Shown here one piece after another: positions 23,703 to 31,413 of a stretch of 33,717 bases of DNA; within the stretch, counting starts at the first letter, position 1; each line of letters begins with the position of its first letter. The position numbers were made by a program, and so were the translations under genes. The notes under the pieces are model-generated. The model saw only the letters and a list, made by a program, of their open reading frames with translations. It did not search any database and was not told the DNA's origin. The DNA is from Mycobacterium sp. (lineage in GTDB: Bacteria > Actinomycetota > Actinomycetes > Mycobacteriales > Mycobacteriaceae): the NCBI GenBank assembly GCA_025965975.1, contig JAOPVX010000311.1, positions 1 through 33,717 of the forward strand. The letters run 5' to 3'.

Positions 23703-24112
23703 CCGTTCCTATTCACCGATATTGAGGGTTCGACCCGCCGGTGGGAGATAGACGCGGATGCGATGCGGGTCGCCTTGCTCGCTCATGACGACGTGTTGCG
23801 CATCGCGATCGAGTCAAATGGTGGCTATTTGTTCAGCCACACCGGCGATCGGGTGGTGGCCGTGTTCACCTCGCCGAGTCCGCGGTCGAAGCCGCGGTGG
23901 CTGCGCAGCGGGCACTTCAGCTGCCGGTTCGGATGGGCCTGGCGACGGGTGAGGCGGAGCTGCGCGACGGCGACTACTTCGGTGCGTTGCTCAACCGCGC
24001 CGCGAGAGTGATGGCGGCCGGGCACGGTGGGCAGATCCTGGTGGCTGACTCGACGGCGGGCCGACTGTCGAGAGTTTCTAGACTGAGGACGACCTCGCGC
24101 GCCCGCGAGTAG
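23703..24112 (+). pseudogene. Class III adenylate cyclase domain, frameshifted and truncated
   Basis: A cyclase domain of the mycobacterial cyclase-ATPase-LuxR type is visible. LFTDIEGSTRRWEIDADAMR with the first metal Asp, then LRIAIESNGGYLFSHTGDRV and VAVFTSP, are in one frame. AESAVEAAVAAQRALQLPVR, MGLATGEAELRDGDYFGALL and NRAARVMAAGHGGQILVADS are in the next. The shift lies near 23875, and an in-frame TGA precedes the FTDIEGS block, so no start codon fits either. The protein stops soon after TAGRLSRV, without the ATPase and LuxR domains. It is not related in sequence detail to the permuted cyclase relic in the island. Confidence 0.75.
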
Positions 24113-24129
24113 GTGATTGCGACCCGGGT

Positions 24130-24531
24130 CTAGCCGAAGCTACCCGGATTTACTGGGGCAGTTGGATTCTGAGGGGGCGAGGGGGCCTGGATGTTCGTCG
24201 GTGCAGCCTGCGGCGGCCCGAAGGGGTCGGCCGGCGCGCTAGCTGCCCCCGCCGGCGCCTGGCAGCCGTGGGACCCCCAGACTCCGCCCGTCGATTCGCA
24301 GCACCACCGGTGGTGGTCGAGGTTTTCTTCAATGGTGTACAGGGGTGGATGGTTTTTCATGCAGAAGTCGTACGCGCCGATGTCCCATTCGCCGCTTCCG
24401 CTTGTGCCGCCCCCGTTGTTGGGGTCGGCACCGGCAATGGCGGGGTATCCGACCGCGATGGCGGGATATCCGAGCGTGATGACCCCCGCGACGATGGACG
24501 CCAGACGGGTGACCAGGCTGATAGCTGTCAT
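24130..24531 (-). CDS. Small secreted Cys/Pro-rich hypothetical protein
   Basis: The 133-residue protein starts at the ATG at 24531, with GAGGACGAA upstream. A signal peptide (ISLVTRLASIVAGVITLGYP) contains a tandem duplication of the seven residues GYPAIAV/GYPAIAG before cleavage near AGADP. The mature part has a short conserved-looking core, GEWDIGAYDFCMKNHPPLY and HHRWCCESTGGVWGSHGCQA, with four cysteines. It ends in a Pro/Ala-rich tail, which may lie at the cell surface. Function is unknown. It is divergent from another small secreted protein gene at 24838, with about 300 bp between them. Codon bias and signal peptide make it a real gene. Confidence 0.7.
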   Translation of the reverse strand: MTAISLVTRLASIVAGVITLGYPAIAVGYPAIAGADPNNGGGTSGSGEWDIGAYDFCMKNHPPLYTIEENLDHHRWCCESTGGVWGSHGCQAPAGAASAPADPFGPPQAAPTNIQAPSPPQNPTAPVNPGSFG

Positions 24532-24837
24532 GAGTTCGTCCTCGGCTCGCGTAGTGGCCGTGACGCCGGTCCCCGCGGCGGACGAAGGGTCGCTACCTGG
24601 ATAGTGCGAACAGCATCCGCTCAATGCCGGGCCACGTCAAGCACGCCGAGACGCCGTCGGCCAGTTCGGATTGCGGTCCGACGTTGTTACTCACAGCCAT
24701 TTGGCAGGTGACATACAGACTGCTAATCAGCAACTTCTTTTGCACACCAAAAGCTTGCTAGATTCCGACAAGCCCACACTTGCCACACAGCTTGGGGCGC
24801 GGTCGGGCGCAGCCGACGCTCAGCAAAGGACAGCGCC
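24532..24837. promoter_or_regulatory. Divergent promoter region of two small secreted-protein genes
   Basis: This 306-bp gap contains no gene. It is AT-richer around 24715-24770. It holds the ribosome-binding sites GAGG (minus strand, just above 24531) and AAAGGA (plus strand, about 24824-24829). No palindrome stands out. Confidence 0.35.
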
Positions 24838-25194
24838 ATGACCACCGTCGACCACCGCATCACTACCTGTACGAAGTGGCGTCCGCTCGCAGTTGCTGCC
24901 ATCTTTGTCGCCGCTATGTCGGTCGCCGCAGCCACCACCACCGCCGACGCCAAACCCAAGCAAACCGCGGGCCAACAGTACGACCAATGCATCATTGACA
25001 CCGTCAAGTACAACGTCGACCACGGCACCACCCCCGACATGAATCTGATCCGAGGCGGATGCTGCGGCTACATAGGAGGGGCCATTGTGACAGAGGATGA
25101 CGGCGTGACCTTTAAAGACTGCATCTACCCGACGCCCCCGCCGGCCAGACGACCCCGCCACCAGGAGGGACAGCAATCCTGCATCCCGGGGTGA
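24838..25194 (+). CDS. Small secreted Cys-containing hypothetical protein
   Basis: The 118-residue product has an N-terminal hydrophobic signal (WRPLAVAAIFVAAMSVAAAT, cleavage expected after ADA). The mature domain has the pattern GQQYDQCIIDTVKYNVDHGT, LIRGGCCGYIGGAIVTEDDG and FKDCIYPTPPP, with five cysteines, and a basic tail. The start ATG is supported by AAAGGA about eight bases upstream. No family is recognised; mycobacteria carry many similar small exported proteins. It lies divergently to the other Cys-rich secreted protein, and both may be controlled from the same intergenic region. Confidence 0.7.
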   Translation: MTTVDHRITTCTKWRPLAVAAIFVAAMSVAAATTTADAKPKQTAGQQYDQCIIDTVKYNVDHGTTPDMNLIRGGCCGYIGGAIVTEDDGVTFKDCIYPTPPPARRPRHQEGQQSCIPG

Positions 25195-25231
25195 ACACCC
25201 GGGCTGGGGGTCAGTAAGCGCCCCTGCCTTA

Positions 25232-25975
25232 TTGTCATCATCGGGAGGACACGTCGATGTCGAGTACGTCCTGTACCGGACGGCGAAGGAAGCCGCGCTG
25301 CGCCAGATCGACAGCCGTTTGGACGGTGGAGCTTTCGTGCCGTCGGGAATCGCCGATGCGATCGTGGCGATGCTGGACAGCACGGGGTATGAGTGGCAGC
25401 CGAGCCTGGAGCAGGTTGATCACCGGCTCCCCGATGACCGGGACAAGAAGCTCGCGCGGTTCCTGCTGGGCCAGCTCGTCTTCACCGGATACGCGCAACA
25501 GCAGGCCAATGCCGTCCATGTGCTATCGCCGCAGCGGAGCAGGGTGCTGGGTGCGGTCGGGTTGAGTGGCCGCGCCTGGCAGGCGTCGGCCTCGGAGGGG
25601 GCGATTTTCGCCGAGATCGCGCGACCCTGCAGCGCCCCGCGCTGGAAGACGCCGCCGACAACATCGCCGACAATCTCGACTGCCCGAGACAGGACCTGGA
25701 AGTCCTGCGGCCCGTCGCGGTCGGGGTGCTGCCGAAATCCATTGCCGCCGCGGTGGGCGCGGTCGCCGGTGGGTGCGGCGGCCGGAGCGGCCGCCGGAGC
25801 AACGGTCGAGGAGTTGCTCAAGCAGGTCAACACTCGGCTGTGGGGCTGGGTTGTCGAAGGGCTGGCGCTGCGCAGTGCCCAGAAGCTTCTGTCTCGGTCG
25901 GTGATGGCCGAACAGGAACTGCGGGGTCGACTCGGCTCACGGCTCGAGCAGATCTGGATGACCGGCCGGGCGTGA
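25232..25975 (+). pseudogene. Unknown gene with compensating frameshifts
   Basis: The uninterrupted frame gives 247 residues, but the protein makes sense only if frames are switched. A good coding start is YVLYRTAKEAALRQIDSRLD through HVLSPQRSRVLGAVGLSG. From about 25625 to 25770 the next frame carries the natural sequence (LQRPALEDAADNIADNLDCP, RQDLEVLRPVAVGVLPKSIA). The first frame then resumes with GATVEELLKQVNTRLWGWVV. The only strong ribosome-binding site (GGGAGGA) serves the ATG at 25257, which is out of frame with the first coding part. Three indels therefore seem to have hit one gene, two of them cancelling out. The family is not recognised; the C-terminal part suggests a membrane-associated or inner Ala/Gly-rich segment. 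Confidence 0.5.
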
Positions 25976-25980
25976 GGAGG

Positions 25981-26240
25981 CTAAGTCGGCATTCCCGTGG
26001 CCACGGCGGGGAAGCCGAGGTCGGCGGCGGCCTGGCATAGCCGCTGGTTGTAGGTGACGAAGGCGGTGAGTTGGTCCCGAAGACGGTGCAGGTGGTGGCC
26101 AGATGGGTCGCGTCGATGGTACGCAGCGCCGGGTCGGGGTAGGCCGCGACGGCGGCGCGCATGACGTCGTCGATGTCGTAGCGGGCCACCCGCGCGATGA
26201 CGCGCGGCGCTTCTGGAGCACTACCGCTGCTGACCACCAC
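25981..26240 (-). pseudogene. VapC-type PIN toxin remnant
   Basis: The C-terminal half of a PIN-domain ribonuclease toxin is readable across a frameshift. DIDDVMRAAVAAYPDPALRT with IDATHLATTCTVFG is in one frame, then DQLTAFVTYNQRLCQAAADL with GFPAVATGMPT and the stop is in the next. The motif with the conserved Asp (RTIDATHLA) and the final Asp of FVTYNQR are at their usual places, although the usual YD is YN here. The N-terminal half with the first catalytic Asp and any VapB antitoxin are missing. It ends beside the imperfect repeat at 26268. Confidence 0.7.
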
Positions 26241-26267
26241 TGAGCAGCGATTAGCTGAGCCGCTCTC

Positions 26268-26306
26268 GAGGAATAGCGCACGTTTCGAATAAGTGCCCTC
26301 TGCCAG
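26268..26306 (+). repeat. 39-bp imperfect direct repeat, left copy
   Basis: The stretch matches 30046-30084 at 35 of 39 positions in the same orientation, with weaker similarity extending about 25 bp to the left. Each copy contains a GCACG...GTGC inverted element around TTCGAATA. The two copies bracket the permease and aminotransferase genes. Confidence 0.65.
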
Positions 26307-26499
26307 TCACTTCGTCCGCTGTGGCGGCGGGCCAAAAGGGGAGGATCTGAACCCATACACATGTGAACTTGCAGGCGTGCTGCCGGAAGTGCACGGCCTA
26401 TATTCTCAATGTTCTGGCCGGTGCTCGCCGCCGAGCAGCACGGGGGACCGGTCGCCGTCGCGGCAAAAGACTCTCCCGAGCGACGGTGGCGTCGGCGGC
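26307..26499. other. Non-coding spacer
   Basis: This stretch of about 190 bp between the repeat and the permease stop codon shows no gene that I can support. Weak frames cover it on both strands without family resemblance. Confidence 0.3.
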
Positions 26500-28062
26500 T
26501 TAGGGCCTGGGCACCATCCAGGACAGGGCATTGGTCTGCAGCCAAGCGAGGACGCAGACCACGAGCAGCAGGCTCACGCTCCACCACAAGACTCTGCGCA
26601 GGATGTCTCCCTCTCGGCCGTCGAGACCGACGGCGGTCGTTCCAAGGACCAGGTTCTGCATGGCAACTGCTTTGCCTTGCATGCCGCCGCTGCTGTTAGC
26701 GGCGGCCATCAGGAGCGGGGACAGGCCGGCACGATGCGCGGCGGCAACCTGCATCGCGCCGAACAGCACGTTGGACGAAGTGTCCGAACCGGTGAGGGCG
26801 ACGCCAAACCAGCCGAGCGCCCCGGACAGCAGGGCGAAAGCGCTTCCTGTGCCCGCCGCCCAAACGCCAAGGTCGTGCGCCATCCCCGAAATGTTCATCA
26901 CATACGAAAGCGCGAGAACGACGCTGATCGACACGATTGCCCACCGGATCTGCTTTAGCGCCAGTCCGTAGCAGCCGAGTGCGCGCCTCGCGGAAACGCC
27001 GAGGATGCACGCGGTCGCTATGCCTGTGATCAGCAGGATCGTGCCGGATGAGCTGAGCCACTGAAAATCGAAGACCGTGATCGGTAGCGGTCTGCCCGAC
27101 CGATCGTCCAAACGCAAGCCAGGCCAGGTGAAGGAGAACCCGACGTTCGCCACGGCACGCTGGACAGGCCCAACGAACGCGGTGATTGCGAACAAGCCGA
27201 CGAGTATGGCGTACGGCGAGAAGGCGACGACGATGTCGTGACGCGAGTCTCTTTGTGGCGGTGCGTCATTGCATGAGTCGCCGGTTGTTCGCAGAGGTTT
27301 CCAGAAGCGGAGTAGGACCACGAGCGCAAGCGTCGACACCACGGCGGCGCTGAGGTCGGTGAGCTGGTATGTGAGCAGGTTCGAACACAGCAACTGGCCG
27401 GCAGCGAAGCCGAGGCCCGCGGTCAACGCGGCCGGCCATAGTTCGCGTAGGCCCCGGCGGCCGTCCAGCAGCAACAGTAGCGCGAAGGGAACCAAGGCCG
27501 CGATAATCGCTGACTGCCGGCCGGCCATCTCACCCAACAGCGACTCGGGGAACGAGGTCACCTTCGCCAGCCCCTGGATGGGATTGCCGAGCGAGCCGAA
27601 TGCGGCGGGCGCGGTGTTGGCGAACAGGGCTACCACTGCGGCCCGCATGGGGCTCAGCCCCAAAGTGACGAGGATGACCGAGGTGACCGCGATCGGGGTG
27701 CCGAACCCGGAAATCGACTCGACCATCGCGCCGAAGCAATAGGCGACGAGCAGCGCCTGGATCCGCCTGTCGCCGGACACCGAGGAGAACGTCCGCCCGA
27801 CAACGTCGAAATACCGAGTTGCGTGCTGAAGTTTGTTGATCCACACCGCGTTGAGGATGATCCACACGATGGGAAACAGTCCGAACGCTGCGCCCTCGGC
27901 GGCTCCGCTTAGCGCTTCGTGGAGGGGAAGGCCGAACATCGTCGTCCCGAGGGCCAAACCAAGCCCGAGCGCGATCAGCCCGGCCCAGTGCGAGCGCATC
28001 CGGACGACGCCAAGCAGGACCAGCAGCGTCAACAGTGGTGCTGCTGCGGCGAGCGCATGCAC
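26500..28062 (-). CDS. L-lactate permease family (LctP/GlcA-type) transporter
   Basis: The 520-residue protein is an integral membrane carrier with about 13 predicted helices. It belongs to the lactate permease family, whose members import lactate and, in GlcA, glycolate by proton symport. Family blocks are visible: WIILNAVWINKLQHATRYFD, the signature AMVESISGFGTPIAVTSVIL, FANTAPAAFGSLGNPIQGLA, GWFGVALTGSDTSSNVLFGA and MAAANSSGGMQGKAVAMQNL. The start is a GTG at 28062 without a strong ribosome-binding site. It lies 48 bp downstream of a serine-glyoxylate-type aminotransferase gene on the same strand, so the two are probably one operon. That context favours glycolate or another C2 acid as substrate (inference). 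Confidence 0.88.
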   Translation of the reverse strand: MHALAAAAPLLTLLVLLGVVRMRSHWAGLIALGLGLALGTTMFGLPLHEALSGAAEGAAFGLFPIVWIILNAVWINKLQHATRYFDVVGRTFSSVSGDRRIQALLVAYCFGAMVESISGFGTPIAVTSVILVTLGLSPMRAAVVALFANTAPAAFGSLGNPIQGLAKVTSFPESLLGEMAGRQSAIIAALVPFALLLLLDGRRGLRELWPAALTAGLGFAAGQLLCSNLLTYQLTDLSAAVVSTLALVVLLRFWKPLRTTGDSCNDAPPQRDSRHDIVVAFSPYAILVGLFAITAFVGPVQRAVANVGFSFTWPGLRLDDRSGRPLPITVFDFQWLSSSGTILLITGIATACILGVSARRALGCYGLALKQIRWAIVSISVVLALSYVMNISGMAHDLGVWAAGTGSAFALLSGALGWFGVALTGSDTSSNVLFGAMQVAAAHRAGLSPLLMAAANSSGGMQGKAVAMQNLVLGTTAVGLDGREGDILRRVLWWSVSLLLVVCVLAWLQTNALSWMVPRP

Positions 28063-28110
28063 CGCTCTAGGCGCCGGACTCGCTGGATGGAGCCCCGCGC
28101 GGTGCGATGG

Positions 28111-29274
28111 TCATGCGCGCAGCAGTTCCAGCGCGGCGTCCACGCCGCTCAGGTGAATGGCAACCTCGGCTAGCTGCAGCCCCATCTGCACCCCGGCGAG
28201 GGTCCCGGCCAGGGTCAGGTCGTTGAAATGGCCGAGGTGGCCGATCCGGAACACTCTTCCGGCGAGCTTGCTCAGGCCCGCGCCGAGAGACATGTCGAAG
28301 CGGTCCAAGATGACGTCGCGGACCTTGTCGGCGTTGTTTTCCTCGGACAGCAGCACCGCCGTCAGCGACGCGGAATGCTCGCGCTCGTCGAGGCAGACCA
28401 CTTCCAGGCCCCACGCCCGCACGGCCGCCCTAGTCGCGGCGGCGTGGCGGGCGTGCCGCGCGAATACGTGCGGCAGGCCCTCGTCATAGAGCATCTTCAG
28501 CGACTCCCGCAGCCCGTACAGCAGGTTGGTGGGTGGCGTGTACGGGAAGAACCCGTTCCGGTTGGCCGCGAGGATCGGTTGCCAGTCCCAGTAGGACTTG
28601 TGCAGGCCCGCGCTGGTCGAGGCTTCGAGCGCCTTCTCGCTGATGGCGTTGAAGCTCATCCCCGGCGGCAGCATCAGCCCCTTCTGCGATCCGGCCACCG
28701 TCACATCGACGCCCCACTCGTCGTGGCGGTAGTCCATGCAGCCGAGCGAAGAGATCGTGTCGACCAGCAGCAACGCCGGGTGGCCGACGATGTCGATGGC
28801 TTTGCGGACTTCGGCGACCCGGCTGGTCACCCCGGTGGAGGTCTCGTTGTGCACTACGCACACCGCTTTGACGGCCCGGGCGGTGTCGGCGGCCAGCTTC
28901 ACCGCGACGACATCGGGGTTCACCCCGTGACGCCAATCCCCTGGAACGAAGTCCACGACAAGCCCGAGCTTGCCGGCCATCTCCCGCCACAATGTGGCGA
29001 AATGCCCAGTCTCGAAGGCCAACACGGTATCGCCGGGGCTCAGCGTGTTCACCAGGGCCGCTTCCCAGGCCCCAGTCCCCGAGGCCGGGTAGATCACCAC
29101 CGGCCCCGGGGTGCCGAACACCGGGCCGAGCAGCTCGAGAACCTCGAGGGCGAGGGCCTGGAACGTGGGCCCCCGATGATCGATGGTCGGCGCGGCGATG
29201 GCCCGCAATACCCGGTCGGGGACATTCGTTGGGCCGGGAATTTGCAGGAAGTGCCGCCCGCTTTGGTAGCTCAC
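28111..29274 (-). CDS. Serine--glyoxylate aminotransferase-like PLP enzyme
   Basis: The 387-residue enzyme is a class V aminotransferase closest to serine-glyoxylate aminotransferase (SgaA of methylotrophs). That enzyme turns serine and glyoxylate into hydroxypyruvate and glycine. Marks are FLQIPGPTNVPDRVLRAIAA, DHRGPTFQALALEVLELLG, IYPASGTGAWEAALVNTLSP, VVHNETSTGVTSRVAEVRKA and the Schiff-base lysine Lys198 in VTVAGSQKGLMLPPGMSF. FPYTPPTNLLYGLRESLKM and GAGLSKLAGRVFRIGHLGHF follow. I chose the GTG at 29274 because TAAGGAAT lies about eight bases upstream; the frame extends to a TTG at 29307. It is the first gene of a likely two-gene operon with the permease. Alanine-glyoxylate or serine-pyruvate transamination is an alternative. 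Confidence 0.9.
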   Translation of the reverse strand: MSYQSGRHFLQIPGPTNVPDRVLRAIAAPTIDHRGPTFQALALEVLELLGPVFGTPGPVVIYPASGTGAWEAALVNTLSPGDTVLAFETGHFATLWREMAGKLGLVVDFVPGDWRHGVNPDVVAVKLAADTARAVKAVCVVHNETSTGVTSRVAEVRKAIDIVGHPALLLVDTISSLGCMDYRHDEWGVDVTVAGSQKGLMLPPGMSFNAISEKALEASTSAGLHKSYWDWQPILAANRNGFFPYTPPTNLLYGLRESLKMLYDEGLPHVFARHARHAAATRAAVRAWGLEVVCLDEREHSASLTAVLLSEENNADKVRDVILDRFDMSLGAGLSKLAGRVFRIGHLGHFNDLTLAGTLAGVQMGLQLAEVAIHLSGVDAALELLRA

Positions 29275-30045
29275 AATGAAATTCCTTATCCGGTTTCGGA
29301 CCCGCAATTCCCTCGCATCTCGAAAGGCCCGCCCGCTTGCCCTATCTGCAGTGCCTCCTCAAGAATTGCGCTTCAGTGATTCCGTGTCGTCACGGTTGGC
29401 ACCTATCGACGGCCCCTGCCAGCCGGAATCTTTGTCCTACCGATAGCGCACCCGATTAGGTCACTAACGTTCGAGTAAACCCGGCGCGGCTGGCCGCTGA
29501 CGGGTGTGGACAGATTCCAGCTGATAGGAAAGCGGTTTTGGGTGTCAGCGGTGACGACATAGCTTCGCTGGAGGGCAATTCTGGGAGGCGACACCAGATC
29601 GGGCCAGCCATCGAAAGAGCGCCACCTTGCGGATCAGACGGAACTGCACCACACGGCTGTTGCATCGGCTAGGACTGAAGCGCGGGCCGCGGCTGATCTG
29701 CACACAGAATGATCCTGTGGACGTTGAGGGCACGCCGTGCGAGGAACATGGCGGGTGCGAACCGGGGTACGCAGTGGGGACCGATAATCACGAGCCGCTC
29801 GTCCGGCGATTCGTCGAACACATGCGTGACAGCGGTATGCAGGGATAGTAAGCTGGCCCGCCACGGCGTTTTCCAAGTACTCCTCCCGATCCAAATGAAA
29901 CATTCGTACTGCCGCACGACAAAATGGCGTTCGTGCGGTGGCGAAATAGCTGGGCATTTTGGGCTTTTTGGTAACTCCAATATTACCTACGCCCATACAT
30001 AACCGGCCGGATCTGAGGAGTGGTCAGCGACGGTAGTCAGGCGCG
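29275..30045. other. Long non-coding stretch with an AT-rich hairpin segment
   Basis: About 770 bp upstream of the aminotransferase gene carry no gene that I can support. Several frames of 60-120 codons cross 29600-29990 on both strands, but none has a ribosome-binding site or a recognisable family. The first 350 bp should contain the operon promoter. The part at 29860-30000 is AT-rich and contains a perfect 8-bp hairpin at 29912-29938. No glycine-riboswitch pattern was found before the aminotransferase gene. Confidence 0.4.
29912..29938. repeat. Hairpin with 8-bp perfect stem
   Basis: CCGCACGA at 29912-29919 pairs with TCGTGCGG at 29931-29938 across an 11-base loop. It lies in AT-rich DNA and has no T-run after it, so an operator is more likely than a terminator. 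Confidence 0.5.
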
Positions 30046-30084
30046 GAGGAATACCGCACGGTTCGAATACGTGCTCTCTGCCAG
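30046..30084 (+). repeat. 39-bp imperfect direct repeat, right copy
   Basis: This is the partner of 26268-26306 (four mismatches in 39). It contains GCACG and CGTGC arms around GTTCGAATA and lies just upstream of the HNH gene; it may lie within that gene's original coding region. Confidence 0.65.
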
Positions 30085-30146
30085 CTATTAGCCTGCTCGG
30101 CCCGTCCAGACGCGGCACCGTCCCAGCGCACCTATCCGCCGACCAA

Positions 30147-30551
30147 TTGGCCTACGGTGTGATCCCGCGACTCGGATGGTCCGGTGCCGATGATGCCGTG
30201 ATCTGTCACCAGTGCGATTTCGCCGGCTGCACTAACCCTGCGCACATGCGACTGGGTACCAACACCACGAACCGGGCCGAATACTTCGCGCGACGAAGGA
30301 ACCTCGCCAGCCCGCTAGCCGACGTCCGAGGCGCTGCCGGGCGCACGCGCGCGATAGCCGCAGCCATCCGAACCGGGCTCGCCAACCACGAGGACGGCCG
30401 CCAGTATCGAGACCCGAATTCGGGCCGCCGAGGTTGCGGGCGTTCCTTCCACCCTGTGGTGACGGGTGGTGACCCGCGCAGCCGTGTTGCCACGCAATGC
30501 GCAATCAACACCGGAGAGGTAATCGCGCCACCGCAGCAGGGTAGAGACTGA
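30147..30551 (+). CDS. HNH endonuclease-like protein, possibly 5'-degraded
   Basis: The 134-residue frame contains the core of a phage-type HNH nuclease: AYGVIPRLGWSGADDAVICH, then QCDFAGCTNPAHMRLGTNTT with the metal-binding His/Asn/His pattern, NRAEYFARRRNLASPL and a helical tail RTRAIAAAIRTGL. Related nucleases usually have about 60 residues before this core, including a YG-R-and-HR block. The same frame is open upstream (GTVPAHLSADQLAYG), but no start codon with a ribosome-binding site is seen, and TTG 30147 is a weak choice. The C-terminal 50 residues look unlike the family. It is probably a phage or mobile-element relic and may be inactive. Confidence 0.5.
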   Translation: MAYGVIPRLGWSGADDAVICHQCDFAGCTNPAHMRLGTNTTNRAEYFARRRNLASPLADVRGAAGRTRAIAAAIRTGLANHEDGRQYRDPNSGRRGCGRSFHPVVTGGDPRSRVATQCAINTGEVIAPPQQGRD

Positions 30552-30739
30552 AGCTGCCCGCCGGGCATACCTACGTCACCACCCCCGGCAGTGCGCCGCT
30601 GTTCCCCGCGCTGAGGCCGAACTCGCATGAATCCCACGCGGTGCGGCCGTCAGTCGCTGGATTCTCCTTCTCTAGCGGTGAACACCCGCGCCCAAAGCCG
30701 CCCGACGCCTGACGCGCGACGGCGGACGGGAAGGCGCGT

Positions 30740-31028
30740 TTGCCGCGCAGTCTCATCGCCATCAGCACCGACACCCCCCTCGATGATGTCGCCGTGCACA
30801 TCACCAGCATCACCGTGCCCGGCGTAGGCGATGTCGCCGAGAAGGCCGCAGAGATCACCCGTCTCCGCGCCGAGGCTCAGCGCCTCGAGGCTGCCGCCGG
30901 CCAGGCGGCCAGCGACTACGCCAAGGTAAATGCCCCGCGGGGGCGTCCCAGTTCGTGACATTGCTGAGTTGCTCGACATCCCGCCGCAACGCGTCAGTCA
31001 GATCGCCAACTCCGCTTACGAAAAATGA
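30740..31028 (+). pseudogene. HTH-type antitoxin-like small gene, frameshifted
   Basis: The first frame encodes a beta-strand-like start and a coiled-coil segment (IAISTDTPLDDVAVHITSIT, EKAAEITRLRAEAQRLEAAA, GQAASDYAK). After about 30930 the next frame carries a helix-turn-helix, VPVRDIAELLDIPPQRVSQI with ANSAYEK and a stop at 31026-31028. Intact actinobacterial proteins of this HicB-like build join the two parts directly, so one base pair has been gained or lost. No ribosome-binding site is seen at the TTG start. It lies 37 bp upstream of the gene at 31066, and together they resemble a two-gene module often found on mycobacterial accessory DNA. Confidence 0.55.
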
Positions 31029-31065
31029 GGTGAGCACCTTGCGGTGAGGACGGTATCGTCCCGGT

Positions 31066-31413
31066 GTGGGGACGAAGGCCGAACGCCGGGCCGCGCGTGA
31101 ACGCGTAGCCACCTACCACGAGGCGCGACTGGCCGAGCTCATCGAACACGTTACGGCCGCGCTCGACCGCTACCGCACCGGCGAGATCGACGCCTACGCC
31201 ATCGACGAGACGATCCACCACTATCACCGAGCTGCCCGCGAGCTATGGAAGTTCTGCTGGTCCGGCGGCGGCGGAACACACATCGAGCTCATCGCCCACC
31301 TCGTCGATCAATCGGCCACGGACGGCGAAACCATCAACTGGTGGGAACAGGTCACGCCGCGACAAACGCGATTTGATCAACCCCAGCTGAACCCCGACCC
31401 ACCGATCCGATGA
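31066..31413 (+). CDS. Conserved actinobacterial hypothetical protein with WKFCW/GGGG motif
   Basis: The 115-residue soluble protein is a type I have seen repeatedly in mycobacterial accessory regions but without a function. KAERRAARERVATYHEARLA leads into a helix LAELIEHVTAALDRYRTGEI, then DETIHHYHRAARELWKFCW, SGGGGTHIELIAHLV and DGETINWWEQVTPR. The paired His-His-Tyr-His and Trp/Cys residues suggest a compact helical fold, possibly metal-binding. It follows a frameshifted HTH gene, the usual order for this pair, so a toxin-antitoxin relation is conceivable but untested. The GTG at 31066 is the start; there is no strong ribosome-binding site. Confidence 0.65.
   Translation: MGTKAERRAARERVATYHEARLAELIEHVTAALDRYRTGEIDAYAIDETIHHYHRAARELWKFCWSGGGGTHIELIAHLVDQSATDGETINWWEQVTPRQTRFDQPQLNPDPPIR

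Noticed and set aside
28228-29379. 383-codon plus-strand frame opposite the serine-glyoxylate aminotransferase gene
   Set aside because: Antisense shadow of a gene with clear PLP motifs; no start signal.
29275-29480. Glycine riboswitch upstream of the aminotransferase gene
   Set aside because: I looked for the paired glycine-aptamer core on the minus strand and did not see it.
30046-30084. tRNA T-arm (GTTCGAATA loop) as part of a tRNA gene
   Set aside because: The stem-loop does not keep the 5-bp/7-base T-arm geometry, and no acceptor, D or anticodon arms can be folded around it.
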